Source: Actinomycetales bacterium
GTDB lineage: Bacteria > Actinomycetota > Actinomycetes > Actinomycetales > Dermatophilaceae
Direction of reading: 5' to 3'
Length of the DNA stretch: 64,000 bases
Assembly: GCA_016715285.1 (NCBI GenBank)
Contig: JADKAO010000007.1
Location: forward strand, 124,001-188,000
The translations under genes and the position numbers were made by a program. Positions 33,273 to 42,398 of this stretch are shown here, piece after piece. The notes beneath the pieces are model-generated. The model did no database searches and was not told the DNA's origin. It saw nothing but the letters and a program-made list of their open reading frames with translations. The stretch's first letter is position 1; each line of letters starts with the position of its first letter.

Positions 33273-35648
33273 TCACCGACGCCAGCGGCCGCCACCCTCA
33301 GGTCGCCGATCAGGCTGGCCTCGGCCCGTCACCCGATGAGCGTGCTCGCGCCACCACAGGCGACCGACAGAGGGAGCCAGGAAAGCCCGCAGCCTCCGCG
33401 ACCAGGTCTTGCCGCGCGCAACGGTCAGCCACACGTGGCGGGCAGCTAGCCTCAATTCGCCGGAGCGGTCACCCTGACCGCCCGTTGGTCGGGCATAGCG
33501 ATCCCGCTCGACTGCGTCCACCAGCGTCAGAAGGGAGTTCGTCGTCGTCTCAGGCAGCCTCTCTTCGGCGGCAATGTGGTTCGCGGTCTGCCGCACCGTC
33601 CCCCGCTCGGGCGCGGTGACACCAAGGTCGGCGAGGTCACTCATGAGGCGCTGCCATTCGCGTTCCGCGTCGCTGCCGCCGTGAGGGTGTCCCCTACGGT
33701 GGCGAATCGCCGCCGTGCTCGGAAGGATCAGCGACCCGGTCAGGACGAGGGTCAGGAGGGTGAGGGCGACGTGCCAGGGATCGGTGAGCCACAGACGCGC
33801 CCGCTCGACCCACGGCACGTCCACTTCGGTCACCCCTTCACCATCGACAGGCTCGACCCCTTGATCGCCCGGCTGGGTCGGCTGCCCAGATCCGCTGGGA
33901 TTCACCGAGGGGGACGGCCCCGGGGCAGTCGTCGGCGCGGCCGTCGCGGCTGGAACTGACCACGCGGGCGGTGATCCGACGTTCCCGCCTGGCGTTGGCT
34001 CGAACCGGACCCAACCAGCACCCGGGAAGTAGAGCTCTGGCCACGAGTGCGCGTCGGCGGAGCTGACGGCATACTCCCCGTCCTGCCATATCCCCGGGAG
34101 GAAACCGATGGCCATTCGGGCGGGGATTCCGCTCGCGCGCGCCATCATGATCATCGTGGATGCGAACTGCACGCAGTAGCCGCGGCGGCTGTCGAGGAAC
34201 GCAGAGATGGGGTCCAGGGCCGTCGGCCCTGGAATGACCGCCGCGAGTTCGAGCGAATACGAGAAGCCACCCTCGTCGCGGAGCCAGTGCTGGATGGCGA
34301 GGGCCGCGTCGTAGCGGTTGCTGGTGCCCCGCGTCACCGCCGCGGTGAGGGCGCGGATCCGGTCCGCCGACGCGAGATCCAGGCGAAGTGACTGCTGGAC
34401 CGTCCGATTCGATGGGAGACGATCATCGCCGGGTATGCCGTCAACACCGTCGCGGAGCAGCGCCGGAGTAATCTCGAGGGCAAGATACGTCGTGGCGTAG
34501 TCGCTAGGCCGGGTCTCCACGTAGACGTCCGCAGTGGCCTGATCTATCTGCCAGGCAGCGCCCTTAAAATCGGCCCCCACGAGAGGTTGTGGCGTCGCGA
34601 GCGCTGGCGCCGCCAGCGTGTTGGCCCGCACAGTCACGGTCTGCTCGCTCCGCTGGACGGACGCCGCCACGTCCGACCGTGCCGTTGTACCCAACGTTGG
34701 GGTGGGGCGCGTCCACACACCGTCCTCATAGGACGTGGCCACGATGACACGCAGGGGCACCGCGGACTGCGCGGTCGTCCGATAGCGAAAGACCTCCGAG
34801 GAGTCGGCGCTCGCCAAGCTTCTGCCCACGTCAAGGGTTGACGAATACCCAACTTGCGCACCATTGCCGCTGCCGTTGATCCCTTCGGCTAGTCCATCGA
34901 GCAGGTACCTCGTGGGTAAGTGGGGGATGATGGCCGCGCAAGTGAGGGCGGCAACAATGCCCCCGATCGCCAGGCTGAGACTGCGCGCGGCGAAGCCCGT
35001 GTCGGCCTGATCCTCCGACCGGGGTGTGCCCGTGGGGGTGAGAGCAAGCGCGGGGCTGGTCGACCACCGAGCCAGGGACGACGACGTATCACGACCAAGG
35101 AGGAGGAGCCAGCCCCCCGCAGGAGCGGCGAAGCTCAGCCAGGACAAGCCGCCCGTGGTGTTGGCAGCCGCTGCCGCCACCGGGATGAATAACAGCAGGC
35201 CCGTTGCAGCGGGCGCGCCATACCCGATCGCCACGAGGTGCACGACAATCCCGAGACCTAACGTGACCGCAACAAGAGCGCACGTGAGGTTGGGAGAGGC
35301 GGCCAAAGGTGCAGTGCCAGCGACGACTTCGGCTCCAGCAGCGCGACATTGGTCAATGAGGCGTTGCCCCGTCGTCCACGTGGGAAGGCCCCACCACAAC
35401 GTGGTCCCCGCACACAACCACCCCAGAACGACGCTACTCGCCACGAGTTGTCCGAGCATGACAAGCCACCGGGATCGGGTCATCCGCTGCAAGCACCAGC
35501 CGACGCTTGCCACCGCCATCACAGCCAGGAAGGCCAGGACGAGCCAGCGGGGGGAATCGATCAGAGGCGTCAGGGTTGACATGGCCAGCACCGTCGCCAC
35601 AACCGCGCTGAAGACGGGCGCGCCAGCGTGCGATTGATCCCACCTCAT
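33273..35648 (-). CDS. Transglutaminase-like membrane protein (TgpA family, DUF3488)
   Basis: A 791-residue protein. About six N-terminal membrane segments (roughly 10-230) precede an extracellular transglutaminase domain, with the Cys in RRGYCVQFAST, then ARASGIPARMAIGF and the His in SADAHSWPELYFPG ahead of WVRFEPTPG. A Pro/Ser-rich linker, a last membrane segment (about 645-665) and a short cytoplasmic tail follow. ATG 35648 overlaps the stop of the DUF58 gene (ATGA) and is preferred over an upstream in-frame ATG. With MoxR and DUF58 it forms a conserved trio of unknown role, probably in cell-surface protein or peptidoglycan processing. Confidence 0.9.
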   Translation of the reverse strand: MRWDQSHAGAPVFSAVVATVLAMSTLTPLIDSPRWLVLAFLAVMAVASVGWCLQRMTRSRWLVMLGQLVASSVVLGWLCAGTTLWWGLPTWTTGQRLIDQCRAAGAEVVAGTAPLAASPNLTCALVAVTLGLGIVVHLVAIGYGAPAATGLLLFIPVAAAAANTTGGLSWLSFAAPAGGWLLLLGRDTSSSLARWSTSPALALTPTGTPRSEDQADTGFAARSLSLAIGGIVAALTCAAIIPHLPTRYLLDGLAEGINGSGNGAQVGYSSTLDVGRSLASADSSEVFRYRTTAQSAVPLRVIVATSYEDGVWTRPTPTLGTTARSDVAASVQRSEQTVTVRANTLAAPALATPQPLVGADFKGAAWQIDQATADVYVETRPSDYATTYLALEITPALLRDGVDGIPGDDRLPSNRTVQQSLRLDLASADRIRALTAAVTRGTSNRYDAALAIQHWLRDEGGFSYSLELAAVIPGPTALDPISAFLDSRRGYCVQFASTMIMMARASGIPARMAIGFLPGIWQDGEYAVSSADAHSWPELYFPGAGWVRFEPTPGGNVGSPPAWSVPAATAAPTTAPGPSPSVNPSGSGQPTQPGDQGVEPVDGEGVTEVDVPWVERARLWLTDPWHVALTLLTLVLTGSLILPSTAAIRHRRGHPHGGSDAEREWQRLMSDLADLGVTAPERGTVRQTANHIAAEERLPETTTNSLLTLVDAVERDRYARPTGGQGDRSGELRLAARHVWLTVARGKTWSRRLRAFLAPSVGRLWWREHAHRVTGRGQPDRRPEGGGRWRR

Positions 35649-36967
35649 GGCGCTCCGGCAGCCATCTTGGGGCGAGTCACTGCCGTCCACGCCTCTGGTA
35701 TGCCGCTGCTCGGGTGAGCGGCGGTTGCCGCCCAGCCAGCTCGACGAAGGAGCTCTAAGGTCGGCGAAACCGGGTCGTTTGACGAGCGCACGACAATTGC
35801 GCGACAGTCACCGCCTGGGGGTCGAAGTGCAGCCAACTCGTGGAGGTCGTCGTTGTCCCCTGCAGCGAGCTGTGGTTCGTCCCCGACGACGAGCACCATG
35901 AGGGCGGCCGCCGTCACAATCGCTCGCGCGGACGCAATGGCGAGACTGAGAGATGGGCGCTTGGACGTCTCCACGATGGCACCATGAGCGAGGAAGGTGC
36001 GCGCGGCATCGGCCGGGTCTCCGGTGGTGATGGCGTCGCCGCTGGCATCCTCGCCGCCAATGCTCACACCGCCGGTGACGAGGGTCACGGCATACCCCTC
36101 GCTTATAAGGTGCACGACGATTGACGTCGCAGCGCTGACCGCCCACTCAAACCCCGCTCTACCCGTGCCACCGGGACCCGGAAAGGCGCTGGCTCGAGTG
36201 TCGAGGATCACGACCGCGCGCCGCCGCCCCGGCCGGTCTTCGTGCCGGACCATGAACTCACCAGTGCGAGCCGTCGCTGGCCAGTGAATCCGCCGGCGAT
36301 CGTCGCCATCGCGATACTCCCGGACGCTCTGATCCTCGTCGCCTCGCGTCGAGATGACGTACGGCCGCTCGCCTTCGCTCCCTGTAGGGCCCCCTCTGGC
36401 GCGCACGTGCTCCAGGGGCCACGTCCGGGGTACGACGAGCAGCTCGTGGGCCCTCCCAACTGGGACGTAGCGGGCGGTCAAACCAAACGGGTCTCTGGCC
36501 AGAATCATCGTCGGCCCGAGCAGTCGTCGCCCTCGATGCTGGGGCTGCACGGCATACCGGAGGGCCCGGGCACCTCCCGGACCAAGCGCGCCGAGCGTCG
36601 CCCGAGGCGAGGCGCCACAGTCGGGAGGCACCGGCTCGGTGGCGAGTAGGAGCGAAGTGGTGCCCGGTCCTTCGTGGACGTAGGTCACCTGAACGTAGGC
36701 GACCTCACCCACCTCCACGGTCGCGGGTTGGACCTCGCGGGTCACCCTCACGGCCAACGGCTTCCGGTCCAACAGCAAGGCCACCAGCGGGAGGAGACAG
36801 ATTAAGGCCCCGACGCGAGTGAAGTCCCGCAGCCCAAGCCCGACTCCCGCGATGATGAGCGTCAGCCCGGCACCGAGAAACGCCTGTCCGCGCGTGGTCA
36901 ACCCAGCGCGGCGAGGCAACGTCTGAGCACGCTCGCGTCGGAAGGTTCGCCGTGGTCGGGGTGCCAT
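35645..36967 (-). CDS. DUF58 domain protein
   Basis: A 440-residue protein with two N-terminal membrane segments (about 25-65) and a cytoplasmic DUF58 domain. The signature RGDEDQSVREYRDGDDRRRIHWPATAR (given here only as landmarks: YRxGDDRRxIxWxATAR) is plain to see, followed by MVRHEDRPGRR. The C-terminal half has a von Willebrand A-like arrangement with VVILDTRAS. It stands between moxR (23 bp upstream) and the transglutaminase gene (4-bp overlap), the standard order of this trio. Confidence 0.9.
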   Translation of the reverse strand: MAPRPRRTFRRERAQTLPRRAGLTTRGQAFLGAGLTLIIAGVGLGLRDFTRVGALICLLPLVALLLDRKPLAVRVTREVQPATVEVGEVAYVQVTYVHEGPGTTSLLLATEPVPPDCGASPRATLGALGPGGARALRYAVQPQHRGRRLLGPTMILARDPFGLTARYVPVGRAHELLVVPRTWPLEHVRARGGPTGSEGERPYVISTRGDEDQSVREYRDGDDRRRIHWPATARTGEFMVRHEDRPGRRRAVVILDTRASAFPGPGGTGRAGFEWAVSAATSIVVHLISEGYAVTLVTGGVSIGGEDASGDAITTGDPADAARTFLAHGAIVETSKRPSLSLAIASARAIVTAAALMVLVVGDEPQLAAGDNDDLHELAALRPPGGDCRAIVVRSSNDPVSPTLELLRRAGWAATAAHPSSGIPEAWTAVTRPKMAAGAP

Positions 36968-36990
36968 CTGCGGAGGTCGTATGTGTGCGG

Positions 36991-38010
36991 TCAGTGCGGT
37001 GCTGCTGGCACTGAAGTAGAACGCAGCAACTCGACGATGACCTCGTCGGTGGTGCGGCGGGCGATCACGGCATCCGGGGATAGGACGAGCCGATGGCGTA
37101 GGACCGCTGGTGAAACCCGTTGGACATCCTCGGGCAGCGCGTAATCCCGGCCCTCGAGCGCCGCGTGGGCGCGCGCGGCGCGGACCACATGAAGGGCTGC
37201 ACGTGGCGATGCTCCCAGCCGCAAGGCGCTGTTCGCCCGTGACGCCGTGACGAGTTCGACCACGTAGTGCCGCAACGCTGGGGAGGTATAGACACTCTGG
37301 ACCGCCAAGACCAAGCGAGCCACGGTCTGCGCGTCGGTCACCGGTACCAACTCATCCAGTGGGGATCGCCCGCTGTGGCTGTCGAGCATCGCCATCTCGG
37401 CGGCGGGAGCGGGGTAGCCCATAGAGATGCGAGCGAGGAATCGGTCCCGCTGCGCTTCAGGAAGGGGGTATGTGCCCTCCATTTCAAGAGGATTCTGGGT
37501 CGCCATGACCATGAACGGCTGGGGCAGCATATAGGTCTGCCCGTCGACGGTGACCTGGCCCTCTTCCATCGACTCCAACAGCGCCGACTGGACTTTGGGG
37601 GAGGCCCGGTTGATCTCGTCGCACACGACGACGTTGGCAAACACCGCCCCAGGTCGGAACTCGAACTGGCGCGACTCCGGGTTGAAGACACTCACGCCGG
37701 TGATGTCGCTCGGGAGGAGATCCGGAGTGAACTGGATCCGGCGGACAGCCGACGCGATAGCGCGTGCCAGGGTCTTGGCCAACATGGTCTTGCCCACGCC
37801 TGGGACATCCTCTATGAGCAGATGGCCACCGGCAAGGAGTGCGGTAATCGTGGTGCGGATGACGGCTGGTTTGCCCTCGATGATGGTCTCCATCGCACGA
37901 GCCAAGCGAGCGGCCACGTCGCGGACCTCGTCCATGTCTGCGTCATGGCGGCTCACCGCAGCTCGCCCGACCCGGGTGTCGATCGCGCCACGCATCAGCC
38001 CCTCGGCCAT
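36991..38010 (-). CDS. MoxR-family AAA ATPase
   Basis: A 339-residue AAA+ ATPase. Walker A is GVGKTML within EDVPGVGKTMLAK, Walker B is VVVCDEINRASPKVQ, sensor I is in MATQNPLEMEGTYPLPEAQ and the arginine finger is near RDRFLARI; all are typical of MoxR. The family acts as chaperone for assembly or activation of partners, here most likely the DUF58 and transglutaminase proteins. ATG 38010 was chosen because AGGGGGG is 4 bp upstream; earlier in-frame codons lie in the divergent mraZ control region. Confidence 0.92.
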   Translation of the reverse strand: MAEGLMRGAIDTRVGRAAVSRHDADMDEVRDVAARLARAMETIIEGKPAVIRTTITALLAGGHLLIEDVPGVGKTMLAKTLARAIASAVRRIQFTPDLLPSDITGVSVFNPESRQFEFRPGAVFANVVVCDEINRASPKVQSALLESMEEGQVTVDGQTYMLPQPFMVMATQNPLEMEGTYPLPEAQRDRFLARISMGYPAPAAEMAMLDSHSGRSPLDELVPVTDAQTVARLVLAVQSVYTSPALRHYVVELVTASRANSALRLGASPRAALHVVRAARAHAALEGRDYALPEDVQRVSPAVLRHRLVLSPDAVIARRTTDEVIVELLRSTSVPAAPH

Positions 38011-38155
38011 GGTCCCCCCTCGTGTCTTTGGGTGCAGTGAGCTTACGTCGCCAGGCTGAGTGTGGGAACCGTTGAGCGATTCTGACGTGAGCGCCGCCGT
38101 GGCCGTGGCGCGCAGGGAGTGAGTGGTGAGAGAGCGCGAGAAAATTAAGCCAAGG

Positions 38156-38190
38156 TGGGTGATTATGGAGGGAAGTGGAGTACTGTGGGG
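38156..38190 (+). promoter_or_regulatory. Four direct TGGRN repeats at 10-bp spacing: MraZ operator (MraZ boxes)
   Basis: TGGGT at 38156, TGGAG at 38166, TGGAG at 38176 and TGGGG at 38186 start exactly 10 bp apart. In E. coli, MraZ binds TGGGN repeats with the same 10-bp period in front of its own operon and represses it. The site is 102 bp upstream of the mraZ ATG. The moxR start lies 146 bp to the left, so binding could affect both directions. Confidence 0.85.
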
Positions 38191-38238
38191 CCTCAAGGAG
38201 CGACGGGGTTCGGTTGCGGCGCCGTTGCTGAGTCGAGA

Positions 38239-38255
38239 GACCCGCGATGCGGGTC
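38239..38255 (+). other. Short hairpin in the mraZ leader
   Basis: GACCCGC-GAT-GCGGGTC is a perfect 7-bp stem with a 3-nt loop, 37 bp before the mraZ start. It may be a leader structure; there is no U-tract. Confidence 0.45.
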
Positions 38256-38291
38256 CATGTGGTCCTCACTGGGCGGGAGGGGAGGCGCACC

Positions 38292-38723
38292 ATGTTTCTG
38301 GGCACCTACCGACCGCGTCTCGACGACAAGGGTCGACTGATCCTTCCCGCCAAGTTCCGCGAGCAATTGGCAGATGGCCTCGTGATGACTAAGGGTCAAG
38401 AACACTGCCTATTCGTGCATCGGCGCGACGATTTCGCCCAACAGGTCGCGAAGATGCAGACGGCGCCGAGTTCCGTGCGTGCGGTCCGGGACCATTCGCG
38501 CGTCTACTTGTCAAGCGCCACCGACGAGGTGCCAGACCGGCAGGGCCGAATCACCATCCCGCAGACCCTGCGCGATTACGCCAAGCTCGATCGTGAGGTC
38601 GCAGTTATCGGCAATGGCCTTCGCGCCGAGATTTGGGACGCCCAAGCGTGGGACGACTACGTGACCGCGGCCGAGCAGGCCTTCGCAGATCAAGAGGTCG
38701 AGGTGATGCCCGGGTTCTTCTAG
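38292..38723 (+). CDS. mraZ: Transcriptional regulator MraZ
   Basis: A 143-residue protein made of two SpoVT/AbrB-like repeats, each with a D-x-x-G-R-x-x-(I/L)-P block: DDKGRLILPAKFRE near residue 12 and DRQGRITIPQTLRD near residue 82. MraZ forms ring-shaped oligomers that bind TGGGN-type repeats and control the dcw operon. ATG 38292 (MFLGTYRPRLDDKGR) is the conserved start, with GGAGG 6 bp upstream. Its probable operator is at 38156-38190. Confidence 0.96.
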   Translation: MFLGTYRPRLDDKGRLILPAKFREQLADGLVMTKGQEHCLFVHRRDDFAQQVAKMQTAPSSVRAVRDHSRVYLSSATDEVPDRQGRITIPQTLRDYAKLDREVAVIGNGLRAEIWDAQAWDDYVTAAEQAFADQEVEVMPGFF

Positions 38724-38791
38724 GACCCCGACCGCAGCCTCCATGAGAGCCGAACCCACCGGCATAACTGCCGGCAGGTCGCCCCTGCTTG

Positions 38792-38880
38792 CTGGTCTCC
38801 AGCCGCTTCGTGTGTCCCGACGCGACTTCCCCCGCGCCGGGCCACGACGGCACAGCCTCTTCGGAGCGGATGGAGACCAG
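38792..38880 (+). ncRNA. Structured leader element before rsmH (candidate mraW RNA motif)
   Basis: An outer helix pairs CTGGTCTCCA (38792-38801) with TGGAGACCAG (38871-38880). After a single G-A mismatch, CCGCT pairs with AGCGG, and TCG with CGG-side bases, giving about 18 pairs. Inside, CCCGACGCG (38816-38824) pairs with CGCGCCGGG (38833-38841) around an 8-nt loop. A smaller CCGGCA-TAAC-TGCCGG stem precedes it at 38759. The region is 235 bp without a gene between mraZ and rsmH. Conserved RNAs named mraW have been described upstream of this gene in Actinobacteria; a covariance-model match is needed to confirm identity. Confidence 0.6.
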
Positions 38881-38958
38881 GACGCAGGAGCCACGAATCG
38901 GCCTACCGGACGACCACTGACCAAACCTCTTGAGCTTCAATCCCAGCGAAAGGCAGAC

Positions 38959-39945
38959 ATGATGCAGCGCACCGCTGACCGGCATACCCCGGTCATGCGT
39001 GACCGCATCATCGAGTTGCTCGCGCCGGCCCTTCAACGCCCCGGTTCAATCGTCGTTGACGGCACCTTGGGGATGGGTGGGCACGCAGAGGGCATCCTCG
39101 ACGCGTGCCCCGACGCGCAACTGATCGGAATCGATCGCGACCCGCAGGCCATCGCGTTAGCAGGGGAGCGGCTGGGACCCCGCGGGGGTCGGGTGCGCTT
39201 TGCGCACGCGATCTACGACGAACTTCCCGAGGTACTTGCCGGACTCGGAGTGGCCCGGATTGATGCGGCCTTGTTTGACCTCGGCGTGTCGTCACTGCAC
39301 CTCGATGAGGCCCATCGCGGGTTTGCCTACCGGGTTGATGCTCCCCTCGACATGCGGATGGATCAATCAGGGGGGCAGACGGCCGCTGATGTCCTCAATG
39401 AGTATGATCCGGCTCGCCTGGAGCGAGTCATCAAGGATTTCGGCGAAGAGCGATATGCCCGCGCAATCGTCAAAGCCGTTGTGGCGCAACGGAAAATTGT
39501 GCCTTTCGCCACCTCTGGACCGCTCGTGGAGTTGCTGAAGCGAGTGGTGCCCGCGGGATCGCAACGCAGTGGCGGCCATCCGGCGAAGCGCACTTTCCAA
39601 GCGTTGCGCATCGAGGTTAATGCGGAGTTGGATGCCTGGCAGCGTGCTCTGCCTGTCGCGATCGGCGCCCTTCGCGTGGGCGGTCGGATCGCGGTGTTGT
39701 CCTACCACTCGCTCGAAGACCGGATCACCAAGCGTGGGCTCGCCGAGGGCGCCACTTCCCGCGCCATTCCCGGTATGCCGGTAGAGCGGGCCGAGGACGC
39801 GGCATACCTCCGGTTGTTGACCCGCGGCGCCGAGGTGCCGAGCATCACGGAAGTTGCCAACAACCCGCGGTCAGCGTCGGCCCGATTGCGAGCAGCCGAG
39901 CGCACCCGTGACATCGCACAACCGAACCAGGGGGGGATCCGATGA
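38959..39945 (+). CDS. rsmH: 16S rRNA (cytosine1402-N4)-methyltransferase RsmH
   Basis: A 328-residue SAM-dependent methyltransferase. The SAM loop is VDGTLGMGGHAEGIL, followed by IGIDRDPQAI, FDLGVSSLHLDEAHRGFAY and LDMRMDQ, all nearly invariant in RsmH/MraW. YHSLEDRITKRGL near the C-terminus is also diagnostic. It methylates C1402 in the ribosomal P site. ATG 38959 is chosen because AAAGG precedes it and because MMQRTADRHTPVM fits the family N-terminus; the longer open frame crosses the structured leader. Its stop overlaps the ftsL start. Confidence 0.95.
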   Translation: MMQRTADRHTPVMRDRIIELLAPALQRPGSIVVDGTLGMGGHAEGILDACPDAQLIGIDRDPQAIALAGERLGPRGGRVRFAHAIYDELPEVLAGLGVARIDAALFDLGVSSLHLDEAHRGFAYRVDAPLDMRMDQSGGQTAADVLNEYDPARLERVIKDFGEERYARAIVKAVVAQRKIVPFATSGPLVELLKRVVPAGSQRSGGHPAKRTFQALRIEVNAELDAWQRALPVAIGALRVGGRIAVLSYHSLEDRITKRGLAEGATSRAIPGMPVERAEDAAYLRLLTRGAEVPSITEVANNPRSASARLRAAERTRDIAQPNQGGIR

Positions 39946-40496
39946 CTCAGGCGTCAGCTCTCAGAGCATCGCGCCCGGCTCCGCGCCCGTCGGCTCGGCG
40001 GGCTGCGCTGCGCGTGGTGCCAACGGCGATACAACGAACTCGCGTCGGAGTGTTTGCTGGCGCGTGCATGGCCTTGCTCGTCGTGGGTTTGCTCACCCTT
40101 CTCATCCTCAACACTCAACTCGCGCAGGGTACCTACGTGCTGAAGGACCTCGGCAAGCGCGAAGTCGCGTTGATCGACCAGAAGCTGGAACTAAACCGCA
40201 GCATCGACGCTCAGCGGTCGCCGGGCAGTCTGGCCGCGAAGGCGAAGGCTCTAGGAATGGTCCCCGCGTCATCGATGGCGTTCATCGAGTTGGAGAGCGG
40301 CAAGATCATTGGGGAGGCCCGGCCCGCAGGGGCGGCACCCGCAGCGCCTGCTCCTGCCACTCCCGCCCCAGCGGCACCTGTTCCGGCGGCTCCGGCCGCA
40401 GCAGCAGCCACCGCACCTGTCGAGTTGCCGGCAGGGGATGCTCCAGACGCGCCCACCGGATCCGCCAGTCCCACCGTGCCAACTCCGGCGGGCTGA
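39942..40496 (+). CDS. ftsL: Cell division protein FtsL-like (septum formation initiator family)
   Basis: A 184-residue bitopic membrane protein. A basic cytoplasmic N-terminus (1-34), one membrane segment (about 36-58) and a short coiled coil (about 66-98, with LKDLGKREVALIDQKLELNRSI) are as expected for FtsL. A disordered Ala/Pro tail (about 125-184) is typical of actinobacterial versions. Identification rests mostly on position between rsmH and ftsI, since FtsL sequences are poorly conserved. ATGA overlap with rsmH; ftsI follows after 3 bp. Confidence 0.85.
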   Translation: MTQASALRASRPAPRPSARRAALRVVPTAIQRTRVGVFAGACMALLVVGLLTLLILNTQLAQGTYVLKDLGKREVALIDQKLELNRSIDAQRSPGSLAAKAKALGMVPASSMAFIELESGKIIGEARPAGAAPAAPAPATPAPAAPVPAAPAAAAATAPVELPAGDAPDAPTGSASPTVPTPAG

Positions 40497-40499
40497 GCT

Positions 40500-42389
40500 A
40501 TGCCGTCCCGTCCATCTCTCCGTCCTGGCTCCTCGCGCCGTGCTGCCCCGTCCCGTGCTCGCAAGGTGCAATTGAGCTCGACGCGCGTCCGTGCTCGGAC
40601 CTTGTACCTCGCCGCACTCTTCATCTTCACGGTCTTCGCGGCTCAACTCGTCCGCGTCCAGGCGTTCGACGCGGCAGACAATCAACGAGCCGCACTCACC
40701 AAACGCCTGAACACGACGGTCGTCCCGGCCGTCCGCGGCCGCATCCTCGACAGCAAAGGCACCGTATTCGCCTCGAGCGTCGAGCGGCGCACCGTTACCG
40801 TGAACCAAAACGCGGTCAAGTCCTACCAGCGCACGGTCGACAAGCAGATCGTCACCGTGGGCGTGGTCGGGGCCGCGCAGCGCCTGGCGCCGCTGCTGGA
40901 GACCACTCCCGAGGCCCTGCTGCCGCAACTGATGGGAACAAGTTCCTACCGGGTCCTGAGCAAGAACGTGAGTCCGGCCGTGTGGCGGCAAATCGAGGCG
41001 ATCGGCATTCCTGGGATCGCGAGCGAGGTGACCTTCCAACGGGAGTATCCAGCGGGTGGCGTCGCCGCCCCGGTGGTGGGTTTCGTCAACGCTGGCGGCA
41101 ACGACGCCACCATCACCGGTGGCGCCGGGGTCGAGCAGATGCAGGAGGCTGCGCTGGCCGGCACACCCGGCCACTCGGCATACGAGCAAGCCCGGGATGG
41201 CAGCGAAATCCCCTGGGCGCGGCTGTCCAACGTCGCAGCTGTCGACGGCAGCGATGTGCACCTGACCATTGATGCCGACTTGCAGTGGTATGCCCAGAAC
41301 GCCATCGCCGAACAGGTCAGCAAGACCGGGTCGATCTCGGGCGCCATCCTCGTCATGGAAGCGAAAACCGGCAAACTCAGGGCGGTGGCGTCGAGCCCGA
41401 CCTTCGACCCAGCGAATCTCGCCAAAGCGACCCCCAGCCAGTTGCGCAGTTCCGCCCTCCAAGATGTCTACGAGCCCGGCTCAACCGCGAAGGTCTTGAG
41501 CATTGCCGCAGCGCTCGAAGAGAAAGCCATCACACCGTCGACGGGTGTCATCGTCCCGAACCGGCTCCGTCGCGGGGATACGACCTACAAGGATTACACC
41601 GATCACGCAACGCTCGACTTGACGGTCGCTGGGATCCTGGCAAAGTCGAGCAACATCGGCACCATCCTCGCAACCGAATCCGTGCCCGCGAGCAAGATCG
41701 AGCAGTACTACCGGGCGTTCGGTCTCGGCGCGAAACCTGGCACCGGCTTCCCAGGCGAGCCCGCGGGCCTCATTACACCGGCCGGGGAGTTGAGTGGCTC
41801 CCAGCGTTTCACCCAGCTCTATGGTCAAGGCGTGTCGGTGAGCACCCTACAGATGGTGAGCGTCTATCAGACCATCGCCAACGGTGGCGTGCGGATCGCC
41901 CCGCGACTCATCGACAGCATCGACGGTCCAGACGGCCCAACGACGCCGCCGACGCCAGAGCCGACCCGGGTCGTGTCGGAGCAGACCGCCCATGATCTGG
42001 GCGCCATGCTCGAAGGGGTCATCGGACCCGGCGGCACCGGCAGCAAGATCAGCGTTCCGGGGTACCGGGTTGCCGGCAAGTCTGGCACCGCCTATCGCTA
42101 CGAGGATGCGCTACGGGACTACAGCGGCTACACTTTGTCCTTCATCGGTTACGCACCGGCGGACAACCCGCAGTTCGTTGTCGCTGTGATCCTCCAGAAG
42201 CCAGCGCTCACCAACCCCAGCAGCAGCGGGCTGTGTGGTCCGGTCTTTGCCAATGTCATGAACTATGCCTTGCAGGCCTACCGCGTGCCGCCGACTGGCA
42301 CACCATCGCCGGGGCTTCCGCTGACGATCAGCACGCTGCCTGGCGGCGAGGCTCCCGTGGTGATCCGCGACAGCCGCACCAACGGCTAA
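40500..42389 (+). CDS. ftsI: Septal peptidoglycan transpeptidase FtsI (PBP3)
   Basis: A 629-residue class B penicillin-binding protein. After a basic tail and one membrane segment (about 36-56), a pedestal domain begins with AVRGRILDSKGTVFA. The transpeptidase motifs are S328-T-A-K (nucleophile and general base), S383-S-N385 and K527-S-G. No PASTA domains are present. It crosslinks septal peptidoglycan outside the membrane together with FtsW, whose gene lies downstream. Gene order, one-TM topology and length match FtsI. Confidence 0.95.
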   Translation: MPSRPSLRPGSSRRAAPSRARKVQLSSTRVRARTLYLAALFIFTVFAAQLVRVQAFDAADNQRAALTKRLNTTVVPAVRGRILDSKGTVFASSVERRTVTVNQNAVKSYQRTVDKQIVTVGVVGAAQRLAPLLETTPEALLPQLMGTSSYRVLSKNVSPAVWRQIEAIGIPGIASEVTFQREYPAGGVAAPVVGFVNAGGNDATITGGAGVEQMQEAALAGTPGHSAYEQARDGSEIPWARLSNVAAVDGSDVHLTIDADLQWYAQNAIAEQVSKTGSISGAILVMEAKTGKLRAVASSPTFDPANLAKATPSQLRSSALQDVYEPGSTAKVLSIAAALEEKAITPSTGVIVPNRLRRGDTTYKDYTDHATLDLTVAGILAKSSNIGTILATESVPASKIEQYYRAFGLGAKPGTGFPGEPAGLITPAGELSGSQRFTQLYGQGVSVSTLQMVSVYQTIANGGVRIAPRLIDSIDGPDGPTTPPTPEPTRVVSEQTAHDLGAMLEGVIGPGGTGSKISVPGYRVAGKSGTAYRYEDALRDYSGYTLSFIGYAPADNPQFVVAVILQKPALTNPSSSGLCGPVFANVMNYALQAYRVPPTGTPSPGLPLTISTLPGGEAPVVIRDSRTNG

Positions 42390-42398
42390 CCTCTCCTC

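Noticed and set aside
38743..38958. 72-codon N-terminal extension of RsmH
   Set aside because: The region forms an RNA-like structure, and the RsmH family starts at the M-M-Q-R position.
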